Assembly (NCBI GenBank): GCA_036557665.1
Contig: DATBHG010000070.1
Coordinates: 186,001-250,000 of the forward strand
Length of the DNA stretch: 64,000 bases
Reading direction: 5' to 3'
DNA from: VAZQ01 sp036557665
GTDB lineage: Bacteria > Pseudomonadota > Alphaproteobacteria > Rhizobiales > Xanthobacteraceae
In this document: piece by piece, positions 35,862 to 42,865 of the stretch
How the letters are laid out: every line of letters starts with the position of its first letter
How positions within the stretch are numbered: position 1 is the stretch's first letter
The notes under the pieces: generated by a model
Seen by the model: only the letters and a program-made list of their open reading frames with translations
Told to the model about the DNA's origin: nothing
The model's database searches: none
Translations under genes and position numbers: made by a program

Positions 35862-35881
35862 AAACAAGGGGCGAGAGCGGG

Positions 35882-36901
35882 ATGACGATTGAAACAAAAG
35901 TCATGCCGCTCGACCGCATCGCATGCCTCGGTGCCGGCCGCATGGGTCGCGGCATCGCCGTGGTGTTCGCCTATGCCGGGCACGACGTCGCCGTTATCGA
36001 CTTCAAGCCGCGCGCGCTCGAGGATTTCGACCGCCTTGCCGCCGCGGTGCGGGAGGAGCTGCGCGCCACGCTCCGCAGCCTTGCCGGCTTCGGGTTGTTT
36101 GATGCGCAGCACGTGGAGGCGATCGCGGGCCGCGTCGCCGTCGTGCCGGAGAGCGCAGCGGCTGCTGCGCTTTCCTCCGCGGCGGTCATCTTCGAAGCCG
36201 TGCCGGAAGTGCTCGAGCTCAAGCGCGACGCGCTCGCCCGCGCCTCGGCGCTCGCCGGAGAAGCGCCGATCATCGCTTCGACCACCTCGACCATTCTCGC
36301 CGGCGATCTGGCCGGCGCGGTGGCGCGTCCGGCACGCTTTCTCAACGCCCATTGGCTCAACCCCGCCTATCTCGTGCCGCTGGTCGAGCTTGCACCCGCG
36401 GCCGCGACCGATCCCGCGGTCACCGGGCGAATGAAATCGCTGCTGCTGGCGACCGGAAAGGTGCCGGTAATCTGCGCGGCGCGCCCCGGCTACATCGTGC
36501 CGCGCATCCAGGCACTGGCGATGAACGAGGCCGCGCGCATGGTGGAGGAGGGCGTGGCGAGCGCGGAGGAGATCGACACCGCGATCAAATACGGCTTCGG
36601 TTTTCGCTTCGCCGTGCTCGGCATGCTGGAATTCATCGACTGGGGCGGCGGCGACATTCTCTATTATGCCAGCCGCTATCTCACCGAGGCGCTCGGCAGT
36701 CCGCGCTATGCCGCGCCCGCGATCGTCGAGCGCAACATGCGCGAGGGCCGCATCGGGCTCACCACCCGCAAGGGCTTTCTCGATTACGCGAGCCTCGACG
36801 TGGACAGCTATCGCCGCGAGCGGCTCGAGGCGTTCGTCGCCATGCTCGGCTTCCTCCGCCTCACCCGCCCCCCTGTGCTGCCGGAGCGTACCTCCCCCTG
36901 A
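35882..36901 (+). CDS. 3-hydroxyacyl-CoA dehydrogenase (HAD/3-hydroxybutyryl-CoA type)
   Basis: 339 residues from the ATG at 35882 (SD GAGAGCGGG). NAD-binding GAGRMGRGIAVVFAYAGHDV, catalytic His in NAHWLNPAYLVPLVEL, PVICAARPGYIVPRI and the C-terminal helical dimer domain with ARMVEEGVASAEEIDTAIKY. It lacks the usual FEPV-type dimer contact in full but is otherwise complete. The last residues PERTSP and the TGA are encoded by the left arm of the repeat at 36889, so the natural end of the protein has been reset by the element. Confidence 0.88.
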   Translation: MTIETKVMPLDRIACLGAGRMGRGIAVVFAYAGHDVAVIDFKPRALEDFDRLAAAVREELRATLRSLAGFGLFDAQHVEAIAGRVAVVPESAAAAALSSAAVIFEAVPEVLELKRDALARASALAGEAPIIASTTSTILAGDLAGAVARPARFLNAHWLNPAYLVPLVELAPAAATDPAVTGRMKSLLLATGKVPVICAARPGYIVPRIQALAMNEAARMVEEGVASAEEIDTAIKYGFGFRFAVLGMLEFIDWGGGDILYYASRYLTEALGSPRYAAPAIVERNMREGRIGLTTRKGFLDYASLDVDSYRRERLEAFVAMLGFLRLTRPPVLPERTSP

Positions 36902-37058
36902 AAGGGGGAGGTCGACGAGCCCCGCCTTGTTCGGGGCTCGCCGGGTGGGGGTCAACGTCGTAACCGATGCTCGTTGCAGTGCGCAGCCGAGGCCAACCCC
37001 CACCCGCCAGCAATTGCTCGAGCAATTGCTGGCGACCTCCCCCTTTCAGGGGGAGGTA
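36889..37058. repeat. 170-bp bipartite MITE-like element with 26-bp perfect terminal inverted repeats
   Basis: Outer ends TACCTCCCCCTGAAAGGGGG (plus AGGTCG) are exactly inverted at the right end. Each end is itself a hairpin. Inside, GGCTCGCCGGGTGGGGGT pairs with ACCCCCACCCGCCAGC. No ORF inside. Diverged or half copies occur at 3633-3811 and 33621-33689. Confidence 0.85.
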
Positions 37059-37067
37059 TGGGCCCGC

Positions 37068-38114
37068 CTACCCGAATGCGTCCTGCAGGACGCCCTCGCG
37101 CACCACCACCGTGTTGTCGATGGCGATGGTCGTCTTCATCACGGGAATGTCGAAGTGGCCGGCGGTGTAGCGGCCGGCAAACTCGTTCGCGCCGGTGGAG
37201 AACAGAAAATTGCCGGCGACGGCGCGGATCTCGGTGCCGTTGGTATCGCGCTGGTCGTACATCGCCAGCGCCTCGTAGCGCGCCTTGGGATTCATGCCGA
37301 AGCCGACATGGGAGACCGCATAGGCTTCGCGGTCGCCCCAGGCGGCGAGATAGCCGCGCATCATCTGCGCATCCGCGCCTTCGCCTTCGATCGCCGTCAC
37401 ATAGTCGTCGCGCAGGGTGAGCCTGACCGGGTCCTGGAGATAGCGCTTGAACGTGAGATTGACGTCGCCGCGGTCGAGCACGAGCGTGCCGTTGACCGTT
37501 CCGGCTTTGGGGAAGCTCACGACGATGCCGCCCGGCCAGTGCGCCAGGGTGCCGGGCTTCTCGGTCCAGCCCCAGATGCCGATGGTGGTCGCGCCGGCAA
37601 GATCGATGTCGAGGCTGGTGCCGGCGGCCGAGGCGACCGCCATGCGCTTGGCTGCGCGCACCATCCTCGCCGCCGCGCGCACCCGCGCTGCCAGCGCCGG
37701 GTCCGGCCGCATGCGCTCCAGCGACTCCGGGTGCTCGTTCGAGATCACGAGGATGCGGGCGCCGGCGCGCAGGATCTCCGGCGTCTCCGGCGCATGCATC
37801 AGGCCCTCGAGCGTGCAGTCGACCACGAAGCCGGAAGCGCCGAGCGCGGCGACCACCGGCTCCAGCCGGCCGATCGCCTCGCTCGCCCCGGTCGAGCGCA
37901 CCGGCACCGGATGCCGGTTCGCCGGCGTCGGCACCACGATGTGAAACGGCCGCGCGTGAAGGCGCAGCAATGCCAGCTCCGCCAGTTGCACGTTGAGCGC
38001 CCGCGACTGCGTCTCCGAGAGGATCGCGGCGGTGTCGCCCGGCTTGACGCCGCAGCAGGCGAATATCTCGCCGAAGGCGTCGATCCATTTGCCTTCGATC
38101 CGGTCCGCCAGCAT
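37068..38114 (-). CDS. NicX-like 2,5-dihydroxypyridine 5,6-dioxygenase family protein (M29 aminopeptidase-like fold)
   Basis: 348 residues from the ATG at 38114, close to the 350 of NicX; a longer frame to 38198 runs through a repeat and is rejected. Characteristic segments as I recall them from NicX are present: EGEGADAQMM, YAVSHVGFGMNPKARYEAL (His ligand), GNFLFSTGANEF and TAGHFDIPVM with the H-x-D pair that binds iron. Alternative: an M29-type metallopeptidase homolog. Probably ring cleavage of a dihydroxypyridine or related N-heterocycle. The next minus-strand gene upstream encodes a CnbZ-like protein. Confidence 0.7.
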   Translation of the reverse strand: MLADRIEGKWIDAFGEIFACCGVKPGDTAAILSETQSRALNVQLAELALLRLHARPFHIVVPTPANRHPVPVRSTGASEAIGRLEPVVAALGASGFVVDCTLEGLMHAPETPEILRAGARILVISNEHPESLERMRPDPALAARVRAAARMVRAAKRMAVASAAGTSLDIDLAGATTIGIWGWTEKPGTLAHWPGGIVVSFPKAGTVNGTLVLDRGDVNLTFKRYLQDPVRLTLRDDYVTAIEGEGADAQMMRGYLAAWGDREAYAVSHVGFGMNPKARYEALAMYDQRDTNGTEIRAVAGNFLFSTGANEFAGRYTAGHFDIPVMKTTIAIDNTVVVREGVLQDAFG

Positions 38115-38151
38115 CAGCTCACGCGCGTGCCCTGCCGTGGTCCCCGGGATC

Positions 38152-38283
38152 GTAGGGTGGGTTAGGCGCGCGCCTTTGTTTGCGCTCACTGCGTACACTT
38201 GCGTGCACGCGCGCGCCGTAACCCACCGCCACGCCCGGTGGGTTACGCTCGCGCCGCAAACGGCGCTCGCTAACCCACCCTAC
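38152..38283. repeat. 132-bp MITE-like element with 14-bp terminal inverted repeats (GTAGGGTGGGTTAG)
   Basis: Begins GTAGGGTGGGTTAG and ends CTAACCCACCCTAC exactly inverted; interior contains a second GTAACCCACC/GGTGGGTTAC pair. It is inserted in the gap between the NicX-like and CnbZ-like genes. Related, diverged copies at 40721, 42456 and 55952. Confidence 0.85.
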
Positions 38284-38311
38284 GACTTGCCCGTGCTGGA
38301 AAGCTTGCATT

Positions 38312-39061
38312 TTAGATCACCCGGTCATTCGCCACGCCCCGGCAATCCATCTCGTATTCCAGACCCTGCACCGGCGGGCGGGCATAATGCCAGGTGAGCC
38401 CGGCATGCGCGGCGCCGCGGCGCACGATCTCGTCAGCGAGAAAGGGATGGAAATCCTGCACGGTGTAGACCTGTGTTGCGGTGGTGTCGGACCAGGCGAG
38501 ACCAAACGCCGAGAGGCGGCGTTCCATTTCCGCGAGCACGTGCCGCGCCTTCTCCCGCATCGCCTCCGGCGTGGTTTCCCCGCGCCGGACGATGCGCTCG
38601 TTGTAGCTCGCGCCGCCCTCTCTTGCCTCTGCGCTGCCCGCAATCACGAAGCTCGCCGTGGTGATGCTAGCCACAACCGTGAACGAGAAGGCGTGAAACG
38701 ACGGCTCTCCCGGCGGCGCGATCTGCGGGCAGACATTGCTGCGCGCGACCGGATTGATCTTGCCGTCGAACAGTCCCCATTTTTCCAGGGTCGCAACGTA
38801 GCGCTGGTTGAAGGCGCGAAAGCCGTCCTCCGTGAACTGCGCGGGCGAGCGCAGCTCGCAGGCACAGAACGCGGTCAACGGCCGCCCGGCCCCCCTGATG
38901 ATACGCTCGATCTCGGCAAAGCCCCGGTCGAGCGGCACCGGCGCGCGAAACCGCACGCGCTCGATCGCGCAGCCCGGCAGCGCCGCGACCCCGGCCGAGT
39001 ACTGAAACACGCTCGGCACGAAGCGAAACCCGCCCGGCAAAAAATCGACCGCATCCGCCAT
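38312..39061 (-). CDS. CnbZ-like (2-amino-5-chloromuconate deaminase family) protein
   Basis: 249 residues from the ATG at 39061. Distinct segments DFLPGGFRFVPSVFQYSAGV, PLTAFCACELRSPAQFTEDG, FDGKINPVARSNVCP and a C-terminal EYEMDCRGVANDRVI match, as I remember, the CnbZ family of aminomuconate deaminases, distantly related to RidA. Likely hydrolytic or imine deamination of an amino-substituted ring-cleavage product. Its position one gene upstream of the NicX-like dioxygenase supports an N-containing aromatic pathway. Family assignment from memory only. Confidence 0.6.
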   Translation of the reverse strand: MADAVDFLPGGFRFVPSVFQYSAGVAALPGCAIERVRFRAPVPLDRGFAEIERIIRGAGRPLTAFCACELRSPAQFTEDGFRAFNQRYVATLEKWGLFDGKINPVARSNVCPQIAPPGEPSFHAFSFTVVASITTASFVIAGSAEAREGGASYNERIVRRGETTPEAMREKARHVLAEMERRLSAFGLAWSDTTATQVYTVQDFHPFLADEIVRRGAAHAGLTWHYARPPVQGLEYEMDCRGVANDRVI

Positions 39062-39123
39062 CTGCCCTCTCCTTGCGCACTGTGTCACGAGGTGTCGCCC
39101 CGGCCAAGCGATCCCGGATGTTG

Positions 39124-39335
39124 CGGGCGAGTCGGGGACCCAAAAAACGCAAAGCGTTTTTTGGGTCCCCCTCATGCCTCGCCCTCTCTCCGGATGTGCG
39201 GTTGTGGATGAGAGGGCGACGCATGCGCCGCCTCGTTGCGCCGCCTCCCGGATGTTTCGTAGGGGCGAGGCATGCCTCGCCCTCTCTCAAAATCTGCGGC
39301 TGTGGATGAGAGGGCGACGCATGCGCCGCCCCTAC
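39124..39335. repeat. Composite repeat cluster with 37-nt perfect palindrome and a 60-nt direct repeat
   Basis: At 39134-39170, GGGGACCCAAAAAACGC, AAA and GCGTTTTTTGGGTCCCC make a 17-bp perfect stem. At 39173-39232 and 39271-39330 lies a 60-base direct repeat (period 98, about five mismatches) containing CATGCCTCGCCCTCTCTC and GGATGAGAGGGCGACGCATG. A GTAGGGGCGAGGCATGCCTC palindrome (39259-39283) sits across the second copy. The cluster ends with GCGCCGCCCCTAC. No gene in this 290-base gap. Confidence 0.8.
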
Positions 39336-39354
39336 GTACGGCACGGCATGGGAC

Positions 39355-40428
39355 TCACGGGTGCACGTCCTGGGTGAACCAGTCGGTCGGCAGGTCGTGG
39401 CCGAGGCCGCTTTCGCGTGCCTTGCGGTAGACGAGGGCGCCGGCTGCGGCGAACTGATAGCCCATGCCGAGATTGTTGAGGAAGCAGGTTACCTCCCGCT
39501 CCGCGCCGCGCCCCGGCGCGTTGCCGGTGATTAGGTCGGCGAGCGTCGGCGCGTGCTCGAGGTCGATCGCCTCGCCCAGCCTCCATCCCTTGCTCTGCGC
39601 CCGCTCGGGCACCGCGAGATCCTTGCTCACCGCGTGCAGCGGATTGGAATCGCGCGTGTGAATGACCAGCCGGTCGGCGCGCTTGATCGCCGCCGGCTCG
39701 ATCTCCGGCAGCTTGATCGAGCTGATATGCATGCCTGGCGCGATCCAGTGTGCATGGAAGATGCTGTCGATGGAATTGCTGGCGCACATGACGATGTCGG
39801 CGCCGGCGATGGCGTCCTCCGGCTGCGCCGCCGGCTCGACCGCAATTCCGAGCTCGGCGCTCATGCTCTCGGCGAAGGCGCGGCAATGCTCGGCGTTGGG
39901 GGAGAAGCAGCGGATGCGCCTGATCTCGCGCACCGCGCACACCGCCATGAGCTGCGCGCCCGCCTGCCAGCCGGAGCCGAGGAGCGCGACCGAGCTCGCA
40001 TTCTCCCGCGCGAGATACTTGACCCCGAGCCCGTTGGTGGCGCCCACCCGGATGCGCTGCATCACTCCGTCGGGCAGGATCGCGAGCGGCTCGCCCGTGT
40101 GCGAGGAGAACAGCAGCACCAGCCCGACGTAGCGCCCGTTCGAGGCGGCCGGCACCTTGACCCGGCGCATGGCGTTGCCGTGCTGCGGCCAGGTCACGAT
40201 ATCCGAATCGATGCGGACCGCGCCGATGCCGAGCTTCGGAATGATGCCGTCCATCGACTTGAGGCTGTAGACCCTCTCGGCCTCTCCCGACGGCACCAGG
40301 CAGTCCGAGCGCACGCGGTTGACGCCGCGGCCCTCGCGCAATTCCACGTAGACGTCCTCGAGCACGTCGATGCACTCGCGCATCGTCAGCAGCTTTGCCA
40401 CGTCGTCATTGGACAGGATCAATGTCAT
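39355..40428 (-). CDS. Ornithine cyclodeaminase / mu-crystallin family protein
   Basis: 357 residues. Rossmann motif ALLGSGWQAGAQLMAVCAVR, N-terminal LSNDDVAKLLTMRECIDVLE, substrate-binding Arg/Lys region YSLKSMDG and MRRVKVPA, and C-terminal FLNNLGMGYQFAAAGALVY, all typical of the OCD/alanine dehydrogenase/ketimine reductase family. It uses NAD(P) to convert an amino acid or imine. It follows the same orientation as the CnbZ- and NicX-like genes and could be in the same pathway, but repeat clusters separate them. Confidence 0.85.
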   Translation of the reverse strand: MTLILSNDDVAKLLTMRECIDVLEDVYVELREGRGVNRVRSDCLVPSGEAERVYSLKSMDGIIPKLGIGAVRIDSDIVTWPQHGNAMRRVKVPAASNGRYVGLVLLFSSHTGEPLAILPDGVMQRIRVGATNGLGVKYLARENASSVALLGSGWQAGAQLMAVCAVREIRRIRCFSPNAEHCRAFAESMSAELGIAVEPAAQPEDAIAGADIVMCASNSIDSIFHAHWIAPGMHISSIKLPEIEPAAIKRADRLVIHTRDSNPLHAVSKDLAVPERAQSKGWRLGEAIDLEHAPTLADLITGNAPGRGAEREVTCFLNNLGMGYQFAAAGALVYRKARESGLGHDLPTDWFTQDVHP

Positions 40429-40454
40429 GCAGCAGTTATACGTGGATAGCGCCG

Positions 40455-40513
40455 ATTACGGGATTCCGGCTCTCCCTCGCCGGGCAAGGCCCGGCTAGCT
40501 CGGCCGGGATGAC
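40455..40513. repeat. GATTCCGGCTC...GGCCGGGATGAC intergenic element (half copy)
   Basis: ATTACGGGATTCCGGCTCTC, GCCGGGCAAGGCCCGGC and GGCCGGGATGAC make a stem-rich block matching the right half of the 160-bp element at 46892-47051. Confidence 0.7.
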
Positions 40514-40603
40514 GCGCAGGGAATTCGCGGCAGGCATTCGCGGGCGGCAACCCGATCATGACCTGCTAGAACCGGTTCGACGCCCGGCGCGTTGACGCTG
40601 TGA

Positions 40604-40678
40604 CTGGAGCAACTCGTCCGCGTTCGCGACCGCGCACTGCTCCAGCCGAAGACCCCGGACCGTCGCGGCCGGGGTCTT
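40604..40678 (+). terminator. Tandem hairpins: possible small-RNA 3' region with terminator
   Basis: First stem CTGGAGCA (40604) with TGCTCCAG (40638-40645), immediately followed by AAGACCCCGG (40649) and CCGGGGTCTTTC (40669-40680). The second is terminator-like on the plus strand, yet no plus-strand gene ends here. Either a terminator for the minus-strand zinc-ribbon gene, or the end of an unannotated small RNA whose TTGACG box at 40592 is only a weak promoter hint. Confidence 0.45.
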
Positions 40679-40720
40679 TCAGCTTGCGGCTCGGCACGCT
40701 TGCGGTATTCGATGCGTAGC

Positions 40721-40850
40721 GTAGGGCGGGTTAGATTAGATTAGCGGCAATGCTCGTCTTGACGAGCTTGGCTGCGTAACCCGCCACCCGTCCATGCGGG
40801 CACCGATGGCTCACGGCTGCGCGGTGGGTTACGCTCTGAGCCGCCCTATA
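40721..40850. repeat. GTAGGGCGGGTTAG MITE-like element, diverged copy
   Basis: Starts GTAGGGCGGGTTAGATTAGA, contains GTAACCCGCCACC and GGTGGGTTACG inside, and ends GAGCCGCCCTAT. Same family as 38152-38283. Confidence 0.75.
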
Positions 40851-40862
40851 GCTCGGTTAAGA

Positions 40863-41072
40863 TCAACTCGCCTGCTGGATGTGCGAGCGCGGCGCGGCGG
40901 ATGCGGGGAGGAATTTGCAGTCTTCCTTGTACCAGGAATGCTCGCACGAGCAGAACGGGCAGAACTTGCGCGCGAACGGGCCGGCGCTCACGGTAAATGT
41001 CTTCGGCTCCACGTCCATGCCCATGAACATGAAATGCCCGGTAAGCCGGCATCGGGCGACGACCTGAGCCAT
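40863..41072 (-). CDS. Small zinc-ribbon-like protein
   Basis: 69 residues from the ATG at 41072. MAQVVARCRLTGHFMFMGMD then a Cys/His cluster KFCPFCSCEHSWYKEDCKF. The CPFC...C pattern with a further Cys suggests one structural zinc site. I recall short proteins with RCRLTG-FMGMD-FCPFC in Bradyrhizobium-type genomes, unnamed. Upstream Met codons exist but the 41072 start best matches those homologs. Confidence 0.65.
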   Translation of the reverse strand: MAQVVARCRLTGHFMFMGMDVEPKTFTVSAGPFARKFCPFCSCEHSWYKEDCKFLPASAAPRSHIQQAS

Positions 41073-41149
41073 GGCAATCTCTCCGTTTCGTCCCCCTTGG
41101 CAGTCAGTCAACAACCGGGACCACGTGAAGTTCCGGCATCACCGGTTTC

Positions 41150-41267
41150 GTAGGGGCGAGTCGGGACCCCAAAAAACGCAAAGCGTTTTTTGGGTCCCCT
41201 CATGCCTCGCCCTCCGTCTGCACGGCGTGTTGTGGCCGCCGGCGACGCAAATGCGTCGCCCCTACGA
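41150..41267. repeat. 118-bp MITE-like element with 10-bp TIRs (GTAGGGGCGA/TCGCCCCTAC)
   Basis: Perfect inverted ends GTAGGGGCGA and TCGCCCCTAC. Inside is the GGGACCCCAAAAAACGC hairpin and a GCGACGCAAATGCGTCGC stem. Clearest full copy of the family also at 22355, 23407 and 39124. It touches the end of the PurM-like gene. Confidence 0.85.
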
Positions 41268-42335
41268 AGCGGGAAAGAAATGCTTGCCGTGGCCGATCAG
41301 CTTTTGTCGCGGCAGCTTCACCCGGCGCGGCGCGTCGGCCGTCGCATGCCCGATGCGGTGCGCGCGCTTGCCGTGGCTCCCTGCAATCGCCAGCGCCGCC
41401 TGCGCATCCTCCTCCGCGACCACCGCGCAGAATCCGATGCCCATGTTGAACACGGCGAACATCTCCGCATCCGCGGTGCCGTCGAGTCGCTGGATGATCG
41501 AGAAGATCGGCGGCACCGGCGGCAGGGCATCGAGCACATAGCCGGCATTCGCCTTCACCCGCGTCAGGTTGAGAAAGCCGTCGCTGGTGATGTGGATGAG
41601 CGCGCGCAGGCCGCGCACGCGCGCGATCAGCGCGAGCGCTTCCGGCACATAGATGTGGGTGGGGCGAAGCAGCTCGCTGCCGAGATCGGAGGCAAGCTCG
41701 TCGAAGCGGTGCGAGAGCCTGTAATTGTGCTTCTCGATCAGCGCGCGGCGCGCGAGCGTGAAGCCGTTGCTGTGGATGCCGTTGCTCTCGATGCCGATCA
41801 CCACATCGCCCGCGCGGACGTTCTCGCCGACCAGGATGCGGTCGAGCGGCACGTGGCCGATCGCGGTGCCGGCGAGGTCGAAGCCGTGGATCATGTCCTT
41901 GAGCTGCGCGGTCTCGCCGCCGCAGATCGAGATGCCGGCGAGGCGCGCGCCCTGCGCGAGCCCGATCGAGACGGCATCGATGACCGCCGCCTCCGCCTTC
42001 TCCATCGCGAGATAATCGACCATCGACACGGGCGTTGCGCCGACGCAGAGGAGATCATTGACGTTCATCGCCACGCAATCGATGCCCACCGTATCGTAGC
42101 GCCCCAGCATGCTCGCGATCATCGCCTTCGAGCCGATGCCGTCGGTGCTGATCGCAATCCCCTGGCCGCCGATGTCGACGACATTGGCGAAATAGCCGAT
42201 GTCGAGCTTCACCGCCCCGAACGCGCCGGCGGGTGGCCAGGTCTCGACGATGCGCCGCGTGAGCCGCGACAGCCCGGCATCTGCCTCGTCGGTATCGACG
42301 CCTGCGTCGCGATAATGGTCCTCGATCGCGCTCAC
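41262..42335 (-). CDS. PurM-like (AIR synthase-related) protein
   Basis: 357 residues from GTG at 42335 with the strong SD GGAGGCGAG. AIR-synthase fold motifs: YRDAGVDTDEADAGLSRLT, ISTDGIGSKAMIAS, DCVAMNVNDLLCVGATPVSM and GISICGGETAQL. The STDGIGSK/NVNDLLCVGA motif is PurM-like, but the N-terminus and the IESNGIHSNGFTLARRALIE region differ from the housekeeping Rhizobiales PurM. It may be a paralog with another ATP-dependent role. No purN beside it. Its stop lies in the right end of the repeat at 41150. Confidence 0.78.
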   Translation of the reverse strand: MSAIEDHYRDAGVDTDEADAGLSRLTRRIVETWPPAGAFGAVKLDIGYFANVVDIGGQGIAISTDGIGSKAMIASMLGRYDTVGIDCVAMNVNDLLCVGATPVSMVDYLAMEKAEAAVIDAVSIGLAQGARLAGISICGGETAQLKDMIHGFDLAGTAIGHVPLDRILVGENVRAGDVVIGIESNGIHSNGFTLARRALIEKHNYRLSHRFDELASDLGSELLRPTHIYVPEALALIARVRGLRALIHITSDGFLNLTRVKANAGYVLDALPPVPPIFSIIQRLDGTADAEMFAVFNMGIGFCAVVAEEDAQAALAIAGSHGKRAHRIGHATADAPRRVKLPRQKLIGHGKHFFPAS

Positions 42336-42664
42336 CTCGCCTCCTCGGACGCCTCCCCAAGCGCCCAGCCTTACCCTTGTGGGCGCGCGTTTGAAACTTG
42401 CCCCGGCACCCATTGCGCTCTGTGCACAGCTCTTTTCCGGGCGTGTTGCGCGGTCGTAGGACGGGTTAGATTAGCGGGCAAGTCGCCTGAGCGACTTGGC
42501 CGCGTAACCCGCCACCCGGCGTTGCGGCTTGGCGGCGGATTACGGCCCGCCTCACTCGGCTGCGACAGCGGCCGAGGTTTTGCAGTTTGAGCGTCCGCGT
42601 GTGGCGGCCTGCTAACTATCGGCTTCGAAGCCTCATGTCATCCCCGGCGCCTCATCGGCGCGGG
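42336..42664. other. Gene-free gap with two repeat copies
   Basis: 329 bases. It holds a degenerate GTGGGCGCGCGTTTGAAAC palindrome (about 42377-42407) and the element at 42456-42552. No other feature was recognised. The promoter of the PurM-like gene must lie in the left part. Confidence 0.4.
42456..42552. repeat. GTAGGACGGGTTAG element, short diverged copy
   Basis: GTAGGACGGGTTAGATTAGC at the left, AAGTCGCCTGAGCGACTT as an inner hairpin, GTAACCCGCCACC and GATTACGGCCCGCC to the right. About 97 bases; same family as 38152-38283 and 40721-40850. Confidence 0.7.
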
Positions 42665-42865
42665 TCAACCGGTCATCTGGAAGTCGATCCTGCGCGTTTC
42701 GCTGACCCGCTTGGAGGCCTCGAGAATCTCCAGAGAGACCAGATTCCCATGCTCGTCATAGTCGAGGATCACGCCCGGCTTGCCCTCGTCGCTCTCTGCT
42801 ACGCGTGCGTCGGCATTGAGGATGATGCTCAATGTATCGGTTTCCGCGTCATAGGTGGCTTTCAC
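42665..42865 (-). CDS. DUF2283 domain-containing protein
   Basis: 66 residues, the whole DUF2283 domain: MKATYDAETDTLSIILNADA, AESDEGKPGVILDYDEHGNL and VSLEILEASKRV. Such proteins pair with DUF4258 proteins. Its ATG overlaps the end of the DUF4258 gene by 4 bases (42862-42865), so the two are translationally coupled. It would fit the antitoxin role in a small toxin-antitoxin-like module; this is an inference from gene order. Confidence 0.85.
   Translation of the reverse strand: MKATYDAETDTLSIILNADARVAESDEGKPGVILDYDEHGNLVSLEILEASKRVSETRRIDFQMTG

Noticed and set aside
35045..38165. Very long overlapping frames on both strands (652 and 499 codons)
   Set aside because: They run antisense to the opine-dehydrogenase-like, HAD and NicX-like genes and through repeats without any family motif.
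39124..39335. Possible CRISPR array because of spaced repeats
   Set aside because: Only two imperfect direct copies, self-complementary, no regular spacers and no cas genes.
40580..40680. tRNA-like structure in the hairpin region
   Set aside because: No acceptor/T-loop consensus (GTTCGA at proper spacing) and the arms do not fold as a cloverleaf.
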